This document shows, piece by piece, positions 47,494 through 59,300 of a DNA stretch of 64,000 nucleotides. The notes under the pieces were generated by a model. That model was not told where the DNA came from and made no database searches. It worked only from the letters and a program-made list of their open reading frames with translations. This DNA is from Viscum album (lineage: Eukaryota; Streptophyta; Magnoliopsida; Santalales; Viscaceae). The stretch spans positions 633,824,915 to 633,888,914 of the forward strand of contig OY728123.1 in assembly GCA_963277665.1 (NCBI GenBank), written 5' to 3'. The stretch's first letter is position 1, and each line of letters starts with the position of its first letter. A program made the translations under genes and the position numbers.

Positions 47494-49449
47494 TGTTGAC
47501 CTCACCTGTTTTGATAATCCCAATTATGCTTTCACATACTTTGATAATCCCAATCAATGTTCATTTATATGTCAATTCTTTCAATCTATGATATTCTATT
47601 ATCATGTTGATAATAATATTAAAACAATATTTGAAATATGTTAATCAATGTTTATCTATGTTTATATGAATTTTGAAATAATTCTATCCCAATCAGATAT
47701 GTTTTTCATAAAGCAGATTAGTTTTAAGTCACTGATATGCTTATCGCTTCTGATACAAATCTTCTGGTACATAGTCTATTGATAGACATAGTGACTGATA
47801 AGAAAAGGTCCCTGATACTCAGGGCTACATGTATGTATAATTCCACTGGTAAGCACATTCCATTGATAGATCAATTCCACCAATATAGACAACTACTGAT
47901 AGAACATGTCTGCCAGTATGCATAAGTCTACTGGTACAGAACAAATCTACCAATATGCACAAGCTACCGATATATAGTTTACCGATAGAGACAATCATGA
48001 ATACAAAACGAGCCACTGATACAAAACAAACCATCGATACAAATGAGAAACCTATACAAGCGATCTACCGATAGACCAAGAGCTACAGATTGGAGTCACT
48101 AGTATATAGAGCTACTGATACACAGAGTAACAACTACTGATACATAGAGCTACCTGTACATGGAAAAAGAGCTACCGATAGGAGCTCACTGCTATACAAA
48201 TTCCACTGTTACATATCTACCAACAAAAAGCTACCGATTAAAGACTTACCGGTCACAGATTCCTAATGTCTAATTTTTTCAATATTATTTATTTATTAAG
48301 CAACAATCTTATTTGATGATTTTAATGCAATTAATTTTATTTAATGATAGTTGTTGGCATGTTAGGGAACCATACATAGTACCCATAAATAGGCAATCAT
48401 TCCCATTTCTAGTGCTAAAAGAAATAAAATGAAGGACAAAGAAAAGAAAAAAAGAACAAGAATAAGAATAAGAAGTTTCGTGAAGGGTGAACAAAAAGGG
48501 AAAAAGAATGCTGCAAAGTTGTTCATACAGAAAGAATACATCCATACTCAATGAACAATGGACATATACGAATCGATTAATACAAGAAGATAACACAAAC
48601 CGAACTTCAGTCAAGGAGTGAAGAACCACAACAAGCTATTCATACACTCATGCTGATCAAACTGAACATGAAGAAAATGACCCCCTTTTTTCAGACAAAA
48701 ACTAGAGAATGACTCAGAGCCAATTCTGAAAAATCATAATGATTCCACAGATGCACTTCAAAACACTAGATCTTTCTAAAACTCATATCTACTTTCATAG
48801 TGATTCTTTGATTTACATTACGAGCTGTGTGTGTGCTATGTATATTTCATATACACACATTGACTATTGTGCTGAACTGAAGGATTCCATCCTCACTCAT
48901 TGCTTTCCCATTATTTTATTTTCCACTATGTATTGTGGTATAGGTGATGTAATTCCTAGATATATAGTGTGTTAGAACTATGGTAGAGGTCTTCGTACTT
49001 GGACTGTCTCTGTAATGTTGTTTACTCGGATCTAGGGTGGGGGTAAAATTTATATAAATTGTTTGAGAGGAATAAGTCTCGACATGAGACTGATCCTCTT
49101 GTGTTAAAACTGACGTGCTTACTTATTTTTGTTTTATCATATATTTTTTATTCCATTTATATTTAAATTGAACTTCAATTTATTTTAAAGTTCCTCTGAT
49201 AGTTAAATTGGAAAGTGTTTGTGCTTATTAAAAACTAGTATGTTAGTTTCAAAAGCTAATATCCTCTTTTGTTTAAATTAACTGATACCTAATCAATCTT
49301 TGAGAAACTAATTGAACACTTCCAATATGTATAAATTCACTATAGTTTAACATAGTTTTTAAATTGGTTTATTTTGAGAGAAAACATTTAACATAAATTT
49401 TAATTGGAACTCGCTTCACACCCCTATTGAGTGTCCACTCAGACCAACA
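47494..49449 (+). repeat. Copia 3' LTR (1956 bp)
   Basis: Starts TGTTGACCTCACC and ends GTGTCCACTCAGACCAACA. Carries the palindromic array at 47731-48260, somewhat more decayed than in the 5' LTR (fewer ACCGGTA cores). Confidence 0.95.
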
Positions 49450-49454
49450 ATCAG
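49450..49454 (+). repeat. Target duplication ATCAG, right copy
   Basis: Exact partner of 24088-24092. Confidence 0.93.
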
Positions 49455-50100
49455 TGATTCTCTCAGATAGGTACATCTTCTTTTAGTGATAGAGGATCCA
49501 CAACAGCTCCACCATCCTAGGAATATTTATTTAGGCCCTGATAGGTAGATTTATGGTGAGTAAATACATGTAATGATGATTAGGAGTTCATAACCATGTT
49601 ATCAAGATCTTTGATCAGCTGTAGCAGCAAAGTGGTCCTACAATATGTAGTCAAGCTGGATCACAGGGACATGAATTTGGTAGATTGCATTATATAAAGA
49701 TGATACACAGGGACCAAAAGGCATGACCATATACTGTATGAGGTATTACAATATTATCTTCCATTATTATATATATTCTAATTTATATATGTGATTTGAT
49801 CACCTTGTTCTATTTATCTATCGTGGATAGTTGCGGGCTAATGATCAGTATCATTTTGGTGTAATTACACATCACACACAGTTGTGTGTATATTCATGGG
49901 GAATATATTTATTTAGGGATTTTCCCCTCGTGGTTGGTAGTACCCCTTTCCTCTAGGAGTCCATTTTCATGATATCAAAGTCTTTCATAACATATCTATA
50001 ATGGGTTGTTTGGTCTCATATCATGCATTAATAGATTGTTATCACTCCAAAGATTCATACACAACACCAAAGGATAATAGGAGTGATTTCTCATATTTCT
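49455..50100 (+). pseudogene. Decayed gag end and protease of the outermost gypsy
   Basis: Begins with a serine-rich stretch translating as SSFSDRGSTTAPPS, like the linker before gypsy zinc knuckles. It completes the gag interrupted at 24092. A knuckle-like CSQAGSQGHEF may lie near 49650. No protease active site can be made out. Identification rests mostly on position between gag and RT. Confidence 0.4.
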
Positions 50101-51000
50101 AATCTATTTATGGAGGATCTGGGATTACATTTGAATGAATTCCCACCAGTAGTAGTTATTTTCTGGTACATATTTCATGATTAATATTATGGATTACCAG
50201 AAGAGAGGGAGTTAGAGTTTTTGGTTGAGTTATTTAAAAGGAACCCTAGTTTCCATTCCACTATATATGATAAATCCTACTGCGATCTAAGATCTAATGA
50301 AACAGTTGGAGGATAAAATGCATAGTGGTTTCATATATCCTCAAAATTCATCTCAGGGTTTACCCATGATTTTCTCAAAGAAGGAGGATGAGAAACAACA
50401 TTTATTCCTTGATTACATGATGTTTAATCAACTAATGCTAAAAAACCTATTTCCACTATTTTGAACAGATTATCTCTTTGATTATATCATAGGATATATA
50501 GTGTTTTTAATGATCGGCATGAGTAATAACTATCATCTTGTGTGATACAGAGCTTTAAACATTCCACATAAAAAATTCCATAATAGGCACGATATGTATT
50601 AGTATCATTTTATGTCATTCTGTCATACAAAGGCACTTTTTGATTTTATAGAATTGATGAATTTCATGTTTCACATCTATGTAGACTCTTTTGACTTAGT
50701 AATTACGGTTGAATACATGGATAGATCATCACACTCATAAACACCATGATAAAAACTTTTACATAATTATGAATACAAGGATAGTTCTTCAGCATTATTG
50801 TATGATTTAAAATCTCCACATTTGGAAGGAAAAAGTTCACTTATATGGTCATGTTATCTCATATGCAAGAGTATATAATGGCATAGGGAAGGTGTGTGAT
50901 ATAGTTTTGAGGAGAGGTTCGATAATATTTCTAAAATGTGCAGTTTGTAAGGGATGTTTCTATATTACAGATGTTTCATACAGTACATCTCTTGAAATTA
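50100..51000 (+). pseudogene. Decayed gypsy reverse transcriptase (outermost element)
   Basis: Translation with frame changes gives LNEFPPV, LPEERELEFLVELF (family: LPGLPPEREVEF-IEL), MHSGFIYPQNSSQGLPMIFS (family: GFI-PS-SPWGAPVLFV), KKEDEKQHLFLDYMMFNQL (family: KKDGS-RLCIDYR-LN) and LKNLFPLF (KNKYPLPR). Later, HIYVDSFDLVIT sits at the place of the F-DDIL box, where one Asp is gone, and VHLYGHVISYARVYNGIGKV matches LGH-IS--GV--DPAKV. All blocks are in the right order and spacing. It is heavily mutated and inactive. Confidence 0.68.
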
Positions 51001-52250
51001 TTCACCTCGTAACTATGTAAAAAAATAGTTTTATGTTCCACAGTTAATAAGAGTGCATGGAACACTTTTAAGATCTAATGTGAGGCATGTTCCACACATA
51101 TTTCCCTTCTTTCAGATCCTAGATGAGTATATATAGTGCTTTGTGATGAATTATTCATTGGACATGGAGAATTCATAATGTAATAAGATATAATCATTGT
51201 GTATAGATATTGATAGTTCTTTCCTACTAAAAAAATTACCAGACACACTACCATGACCTAGAAATTTTTTCCATGTATTACATAGCTGGAGACATTATCT
51301 GATGGATGTCAACATTGTGGTTTATATGGAATATAGGAACATAAAATTCAAAATATTTTATAATGAATTGAATATGAGATACTAAGTATGGTTGAAATAT
51401 CATTAAAACATTTATTCCAATCTTGACAACAGATATGGAAAGGTGAATGTTGTAGCTCTTGAATTGAGTCAGATAACTGAAAAATAGACTGTGTAAGAAT
51501 CCAATAATAAATGGAAATTGATATACATCTTTTCTGATTTATATAAGGTGTTTGATGATATTCATGGGAAGTATTATCTTTCATTTGGGACATCTACCTC
51601 TTAAATCATAGATATTGTCAAGAGTATTTATTTTTAAAACTTGATTTCGTAGTTATCCTTATGTGCGTTGTTGGAGATGAACTTAATATAGATTGGTTTG
51701 TGGATAGAGATGAAATCAAAAGTGTACATGGAAATGTTTTGGTAACTCTAGTTATGATAGAAGAACTAATATGAGATTCACACGATTCATATTGGGAAGT
51801 ATATCTCATAATCTCCTAGAGCATTCAGGATTTGTGATTCCTGTATTGGTGTACATGGATGAAATGTCATTTTACAAGGTTTATTACTAGGCGTTCTTCT
51901 TAATAGTAGGTGACGTCAAAACACCAATAACATGTTGTCTAGTTACATCTACTTCCAGATCTAGAATTGTAATGGTAATTTTTTTTCATTGAAATTATAT
52001 TTTTATTACCAAGGCCACCTCATGGTAGAAAAATACTTTGGGTTGTCCTTAATAGACGAAATAAGGTATAAAACAACCTTACTATTGATAATACATTCCC
52101 ATTTGATTAGATGGGATGATTTCATCTCTATGAGTTCATATGGATACATATGGTACCGCATACATTCATTTCAGATGGGGAATCTCATTTCAAAGTAAGT
52201 TTTAAGAAGGCATTATAGAATGTTATGGGTACACATGTGTATGTGAGAAC
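51001..52250 (+). pseudogene. Decayed RNase H end and integrase (outermost gypsy)
   Basis: RYGKVNVVALELSQ (about 51432) corresponds to the H-PGKANVVADALSR end of gypsy RNase H. VFDDIHGKYYLSFGTST (about 51550) matches the start of integrase (LDE-H-SPYS-HPGS). In the core, YLYEFIWIHMVPHTFISDGE, then SHFKVSFKKAL and GTHVY (about 52120-52235) match IYV-EIVRLHGVP-SIVSDR, SRF-S-F---L and GT-L; the second catalytic Asp (ISDGE) remains. The order and orientation agree with RT upstream. Confidence 0.65.
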
Positions 52251-52880
52251 ATATTTAGAAGCTCGTAATCATGCCCGACAAAAATAGATAATAAATGTAT
52301 TGTATGAATTGCACTAATAGTGAGTCCTTGATTTCATCAGTTCTGGTCAGAAGCATATTTATTACATAGTGTATTCCTACAATTATAGATTTTAGGAGGT
52401 AATTCAGATGGTTCTTTAAAGGCCTTGTACATATGGGCCTGAATTTACCCAATATGTTGGCAAGAGGTAGAAGTGGTAGCCACAATAGGTTCTTTTCTCA
52501 TGTATGTGTCACCATAGATGGTATGATTGATCATGAATTAAATGTAAACTTCTATATCTGGATAGAAATAATATGCCAATAACTGTTGAAGGAATTTGAA
52601 GATTGAGGTTAGGGATCTTGTTTTTTTGTGGGTGTCAACCAAGATATAGAGTAATCATATATAGAGAAAAAGAAAAGTTTTTTCCTAGTAATGTAAGGAC
52701 ATTGAAGATTATAGATAATGTTTTTTGAGTTTCATGTTAGATTCCACTCCCTCACAAGTACCATTCAGTAGATGATATCTTCCAAATTTTACATAATGAT
52801 CATTATCATGGCATAAAATATCATCATTTTGACCTATTAGATGTTGAGTTAGATGTTTTTTATTTATTTGGGAAGTTTCT
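52251..52880 (+). pseudogene. Decayed integrase C-terminus/chromodomain region (outermost gypsy)
   Basis: REKEKFFPSNVRTLKIIDNV at about 52668 aligns with GKKGKLRPRYISPFEILDRV of the nested element. IPLPHKYHSVDDIFQILHND (about 52743), then HYHGIKYHHFDLLDVEL, aligns with LALPLNLSQLHDVFHVSLLR and KYIPDPSHVL. An upstream block (TVEGI..LRLGILFFCGCQPRYRV) fits the LEFEVSDKVFL segment. The chromodomain itself is not certain. It ends the pol of the oldest layer before the polypurine tract. Confidence 0.58.
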
Positions 52881-53065
52881 TGTATGAATAATTGTCCAAA
52901 AAACGGATCTATGAGCCTAGTTTGTTCCGTTAGTATGGTTGATGAGGGTGAACAACCATGAATAGGATAAAGATTGGATTTGGGATATAAACATGTGTGC
53001 CTAGTGGCATGATTTTTTCATAGACTATGTTTCCTCATCACTAGATGGTGAAATAGGGGAAATGT
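52881..53065. other. Non-coding tail between pol and the polypurine tract of the outermost gypsy
   Basis: No domain recognised; contains stops in all frames. Confidence 0.4.
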
Positions 53066-53082
53066 TCTTTTAAAGGGGAGAG
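53066..53082 (+). promoter_or_regulatory. Probable polypurine tract of the outermost gypsy
   Basis: TTCTTTTAAAGGGGAGAGGC followed by TATAAGAACAC, comparable with AAGGGGGGTAGAA/TGTAACACC of the nested gypsy. Confidence 0.45.
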
Positions 53083-56000
53083 GCTATAAGAACACATTTG
53101 TTCAGGTATTGACCCATTAATTTTTTTTCATTCATTATTTTAGACATGATATTGATTACTAAAAAGGTTATAAAAGTTTCAGTGGTGTCTGTGGATTTTC
53201 CAGAGATCGAAACCCCATCCAGTGGAGAAAAACAGTTTTCTATTGAGTTAGTAAATACTGTGTGACCCCATCCACATGGTATCTCCAAACTTGTGGGATT
53301 CAATATTGGGTAAACGAATGAAGAATGAATTATCTATGCAATAGGGTCCTAAAACCTTTTTTAAATGTATATAGTTTATAGAATTTTTGATTCAGATGGT
53401 GGGAAAATGGATTAACAAATAATATAGCCTAACTGTGTGGTCACCCTCTTTAATGAATGGTAGTTTAGTTTTTGGAAGAAATTATTTCCATCCAAGTGGC
53501 CAAACTATGAGACACATTTACTTTTCATTAAATAACAATTTTTTCTTAATAAATTATAAGCCTTAAATGTTTATCTTTTTAATCCATGTAGTGGATAGAA
53601 ATCCCACATTTATCATTTTTGATCCTTTTTGATTCATTGTTCGTTGTTATTGATCTTGAGCTCTGATATGTTGTCTGATTTGATCCCAATAGTTTAAACT
53701 GGATGCACATTGGTATGTACTCTATTACATTTTAGAAATTCGTAATTATTCATTCCCTTGAAAATTCTATTTAAATGTGGGTGCATATGACCTATTATTA
53801 GGGAGTTTAACCATTCTTCAGATCTCTCTCGATCTTGGACAAACTAAATTCTTACACTAGAGAAGGATAATCATACAATCTAATGGTTTTTGATCTATGA
53901 ATAATCAATCATGATTCGCCATTTTATAAATGGTCGTACATCTACATGCACTGATTTCATCAGGTGGGGAATATTAAATTCAAATGCCTTTATAATATTA
54001 ATTATAATCATATTATATGATTTTTTCATTATTTTTATTACGAAATCGGTGTTATAACCTCAATTACAACAACCCCAAGTAGGGTGTTATACTTTTTTTT
54101 ACTTTAGTGGGTTATTATGTTATTTTGGAACATAGTTTGTGAGTTTAATGTCTTGATCTGATTAATGGTCAGCACTTTTTAATAAAATGGGTTACAAATT
54201 GTAATAAATAGAATTATATTTGGTATCGTCAATTGTCCTTTATATGGTATCTCTTTAAATATAATCATTTATTTTTAATTAACAACAGATTGTGTACAAT
54301 GTATATGACTTGGAATAGTTAAATATAAATGAAATACATGTTTTCCTGACTGTAGCTCACCATTCTATGTTGAATGGAAGGAACTAGAGTGAACCTATAA
54401 AATATATTATGAATTAAATTATATAATAAATGTTTTCATACCTTTTTATTCATTTTCACAATAATGAAATGAAAATTCTTGATTGTAATAGATAATAAAA
54501 GGACATGAATATCACAAGTCCTAATTAAATAATGAATTTGTTATTTGGTAACTATTTCATTTAACCATGAAAAAATTATAGTATTTTACCTACTCAAATG
54601 AGCATAAGAATCTTATTGGAAATATTTGAGCTCTCATGGACTCCCTTAAAATTTTGTGATACCCGTTTCTAAGGCTAATGACCACCTTTACACCTAATAC
54701 TTTAATAACATTGGATTCCCAGCATGACACCATATGATCGCTCTGTTATCATTATATATATTCATTTGATGCATGAATGGGATCAGGGGTAACATTCACT
54801 AACATGAGGCACCTTGGATAAACCCTCAGGCATAGTCTTTTCAAACCACATTTTAAATTGGATAAATTACATTGACTTAGAGAGAATATAATTTTAATAG
54901 AATACCTTGGGAGATGAGCCATGGATTTCACTCATCCTCTAATAGCTAGGTCACATGTCATCACTATTTTGGCTCAAACCCTATGCTTATGGAAACCCTT
55001 GTGATTAAATTTTATCCAGCATTATTACTATTATAATCATGGTTGCATTGTTATATCATGGATCCCTTATAGTTAGTATCCTCAAATGATGTCAGTACAG
55101 GTTATACCTCTCATGATATAAAATCTTAAAAAAAATGAAATGATTACATGTTTCTACCCCAGATATGTTTGAAGAAGGTACAAGGTATTTACATTATTTC
55201 CCATCACTACATTTATATATGTGTTCCATCCCATGATTTAAGATGACATTACACGTACATGATTTTTTAGACTCCGTTGTTGGTGGCCTATTGAGATTTA
55301 TCAAACACCATATCTACTCCATCATTGGTACCCATGATTATTACATGTATGCATGTTTTGAAATGGGGAGGCAACCTACTTTGGAAAAATGAAATTTCAT
55401 GATTTCTTATAATTATTCATTGTATCATAGGACCCAGTCAGATCTCATGATTCATGGATTGATTCTAGATTCTCTTTGATTCTATTAATTATCATGTACT
55501 TCATAATTCCATTTATAACACGTTTCTAGTTTTTTAGACTCATTCTATACATTATCACCAAATATTGTGTTTTATTATCGATTAAATTATATTACAATTT
55601 TTTCTACATTTACATTAACATATTATGAGTCTAGTATCAAGAAAATATTCTTATGGTGGGCTATTTTTTTTTTATAATGATTCTTCTATTTACATGTTAT
55701 GATATTTATCTAATATGATACACTATGTTAATGAGGTAATAGTCTCTACATTGAAAATACCTTGTCTTGCACCACTAGTTGGTGTCCTCTAGCATTCGGG
55801 AAGATGTGTATGAGTCATACGGCCAACTAGACTCGAGGAACATTTGAGGGGAACTGGGATTCAGGAAGTCGCATAAATATTATAATATGTATTCAAATTT
55901 ATCATTTTATGAAATAATTATTAAATCCATAAAAAATACCCTAAACTATTTTTGGTCAATCTCTATTGAATAATGATTTCATGTTGACATCGCTGATGAG

Positions 56001-56330
56001 ATCCATAACCACCATTCGTGAAATGATCATTTATTATGATATCAATCATTTGAATTTCACTATGTACTCCTAGAATGGTTTCACTCAAAATCTCAATCTT
56101 CTATAGTTATCATTGGGACTTTGTAATATCTATATATTTATAATAGGTATTTAGTTCGCATATTCTACACATAATAAAATTAATATATTTGTTTATTATT
56201 TGTGCCTACAAAAACCATTGTACGAACTATCATTGCAGAAATAGGTTATATAAATCATTGTTTCAATAAAAAACCCTAAAATTAATAGAATCCTTAAAAA
56301 CCCCTAAAATTAATAGAATCCTTATATTTA
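53083..56330 (+). mobile_element. 3' LTR remains of the outermost gypsy
   Basis: Follows pol and a purine-rich tract. The part from about 54900 onward is collinear with 20780-22900 (see that entry for anchors). At 55338-55370 it has the unoccupied site of the SINE found in the 5' LTR. The first 1.8 kb has no clear partner upstream of 20780, so either the 5' LTR is truncated there or this stretch is partly something else. The outer end is approximate. Confidence 0.55.
56268..56324. repeat. ~27-bp tandem duplication
   Basis: AAACCCTAAAATTAATAGAA followed by TCCTTA occurs twice in a row, the second time with one extra C (AAACCCCTAAAATTAATAG). A recent local duplication at the end of the decayed LTR. 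Confidence 0.85.
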
Positions 56331-59300
56331 TAATTTTCCCCATTATGGAGTTTTTTATCTTTTACTAGAAAACGTCATTCTCATTATATTAATATATTTA
56401 ATATTTTATAAATATTACTTCTGTGATTATTTGGTATCAGAATCACATACCTTCTTAGAAAATAGATATAAAAATATTACTAGAATAATTTTCATTTACT
56501 TTGATGAAAAAAATAAATATTCTACACATGTAATCTATTTTCCTTGATTTATTTCCATTGTAAAATGATAATTTCATTCATGTGAACAAGAAGATTACCA
56601 CCTCCATGAAGCAACGTGGTTCCACATTCATCACATCTTCAAATGTTTTGTGTATATAGAAATAATTAATGAAGTAATGTGATATTTATGATATAATAAT
56701 ATTTATATAATGAAAAAATAATACTCCCCTTCCTTGTATCATGTACATTGTTAAATGGAAATTGTAATAATGCAATCATTTGGATTATCATCTCCATGAT
56801 AGTTACATAATTTGTTTTTAAGCCATATTAAATTGTTAATTTTAAAAGAATAATTGATGTATAAATCTATAATTATTTCATTATTATCATTGAATATATT
56901 ATATAATAATGACAAATTTTACCATAGTTTTCTTAATATATTGATTTTGGATATAAGAGACGAATATCAACAAAATATTTGATGTGAACGTAATTTATTA
57001 GGTAATTTTTTATAATTGGGTATCAAATTAAATTAAAATAATAAAAAACATGAAAAATTTTCTTTTGATATAAAATATAGAAAATATTTTAATTTATCAT
57101 GAAGATAACAGATGTATATGACGAGTCAGACTGAAGGTGAAGGACAATTCACTTTAAAAATTACATTTTAATTTTTTTCATGATTTACTTTATAAATATT
57201 CTATTCCCTATCAATATTTATAAGATATTTTCATAGACATATAATTATGAAAATTAATGATTTATAAGTTATTTATTATCATTAATATAAGTATTTTAAA
57301 TTGAATTTTTTTAGAACATTTATAATTCACTTTAAAATTATTAATTGAATTTTATATTTCAATGTATATAGAATCAATGGGTTTTATAGATTCTATAAAA
57401 TTTATTTAATATATAGTTTTAATTAAAAACACTCATTCCATCCTCAATGTAAAACCCTCTTTCACAATCATATTATTGTTATATAAAATCAATTTAAATG
57501 CAATTGATATTTTGATATCTAGAAGTGTTTATTTACGATTGAATGGAATATATTTAGGCAATATTTTATGACGTATTAATATGTTGGTGTCCATTGGATC
57601 CATTAAATTTTTTTATTTTATTATATAACTCATGGAATTGTGGTTCCATTACAAAACATATATGTTTAGTTAATTATTAAACCAATGATGAGTGGTAACT
57701 TTATTAACCATGAATGGGTTAGCCCAATATAGATCACCGATGCATTTTGTATTTTTAAGAATGATTATAAGTGTGATATGAAAAATTCATTCTATGTTAT
57801 CATACAAAATATTATATAATATTTAATGATTATTAATTGAAATAATTTATTTCATAATTTAGGAGGATAATATTTCTTTAATGAAATGATTATGTCCTTT
57901 TATGAAAATATATGATTTTATACATAATATTTTTTATGTGTTTCTTTGTATTCTAAAGAAATTATCATGATTGTATATTTCCATTATGTAATATTTTATT
58001 TAATAAAACACATACTGCTAAAGAATAATTTATGTGTATGTAAATTATTAGTTCAAATCTATTTTTATTATATCAAATTAAGAAAACATATATGTCCTAT
58101 GGGATTTGAAATAGAATTTTGTGTAATTTTATTTTCCTAGATATGTATAATTGTTTTTCTTATAATAGTTTTCATATGATTTATTTAAAGGGAATAAGGA
58201 TTCATATAATATTTAATAAAATTTTATTTTTAGATATGGATGTAAACTTTGATGAAACAATCATTCTTTTATGATAAACAGATTTTATGACAAAATTTAA
58301 TACAGTGTAAAATTCTCAAATTTGGAATTGAATGCTATAATTATTCAAATCTATATTCCCTATAAATAGTTTGGTATGTAACTGACATATAATTTAATTT
58401 TGATATCAAATGTATTATAAAGATTAAATTGGGATAGATTTATTAAAGTCAAATACATAAATGTTTGTTTTTTATGCACCATATATCAAGTGTGTGGGTT
58501 TTGGGTTATCAAAAGTTCCCTCGCGATGAGAAATTTTATTTGATGAAATGAGTTTTATATTTCTAGTTATTTTTTAAAATTTATTTAATGATTTCTATTT
58601 TATTATTTGACATAAATTTTATTTATATAGGATTTGATTTTTTACTATAATAAAAACCAAAAAATGCAAGAAGTTGAAATTTTAGTGAAATAGAAATAGA
58701 ACAATATAATAATATGACCGTAATTTTTTGTTTGATTTATTTCATTAAATAACATATATAATAACTATTATTTCACACTTTAAATTATACATTTAATGTC
58801 AAATATTTTTTCCATTTATATTAGCTATTTGTTTTCATAAAACAATTCTCTTCAATTATAAAAGGGTATTTCCACCACACATTCAAGATAAATGTAAAAT
58901 TTTAAATACTATTAAATAAATGAAATATTTAATTATACAATGAATAAAAATTTATTTCCATAATCCTATTCTCTGAATATGTTTTCCATAGACATTCATT
59001 TCCATGATAAACTTAAAGGGAAAGATCATAATATCAACATGAGTGAAAATCTTATTTTAATGACATTTTCCTCTATATTATTCTTCTCCAAAATTATATT
59101 TTTCTTTATAATAAAATAAAATAAATTTTATTATTATAAAATATGTTATAGATTTAATATAATAATATATACTTCCTTAGAAAAATTATTTATAAGAACC
59201 AAAATATCACCCTGAGAAAGTGTAAATTACAATCTCTATGAATGACATGTTGCATTTTTCTTTGTCGCCATAGAAGGATGGATAAAATGAGGTATTTTGT

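Larger units (their letters stand above)
24093..49449 (+). mobile_element. Sirevirus-like Ty1-copia retrotransposon, split by a nested gypsy element
   Basis: Complete boundaries: LTRs beginning TGTTGA and ending CCAACA, perfect 5-bp target duplication, primer site, domain order gag-protease-integrase-RT-RNase H (the copia order), an extra reading frame after RNase H, and a polypurine tract. Removing the 12.7-kb nested element and one target copy leaves about 12.6 kb. Large size, long LTRs and an extra post-pol frame are the profile of the plant Sirevirus (Maximus/SIRE) lineage, to which I assign it by inference. Every coding domain has stops, and protease and integrase have lost catalytic residues, so it is dead. 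The LTRs differ by about 12% over their first ~245 bp (29 differences counted by eye). Confidence 0.9.

Noticed and set aside
56268..56324. Telomere-like AAACCCTAAA
   Set aside because: Only one such word per unit of a 27-bp duplication, not a run of telomere repeats.
58440..58550. Possible LTR fragment (GTGTGTGGG.. ATCAAAAGTTCC) resembling the CCATCAAAAGG part of the gypsy LTR
   Set aside because: Too short and AT-rich to separate from chance.
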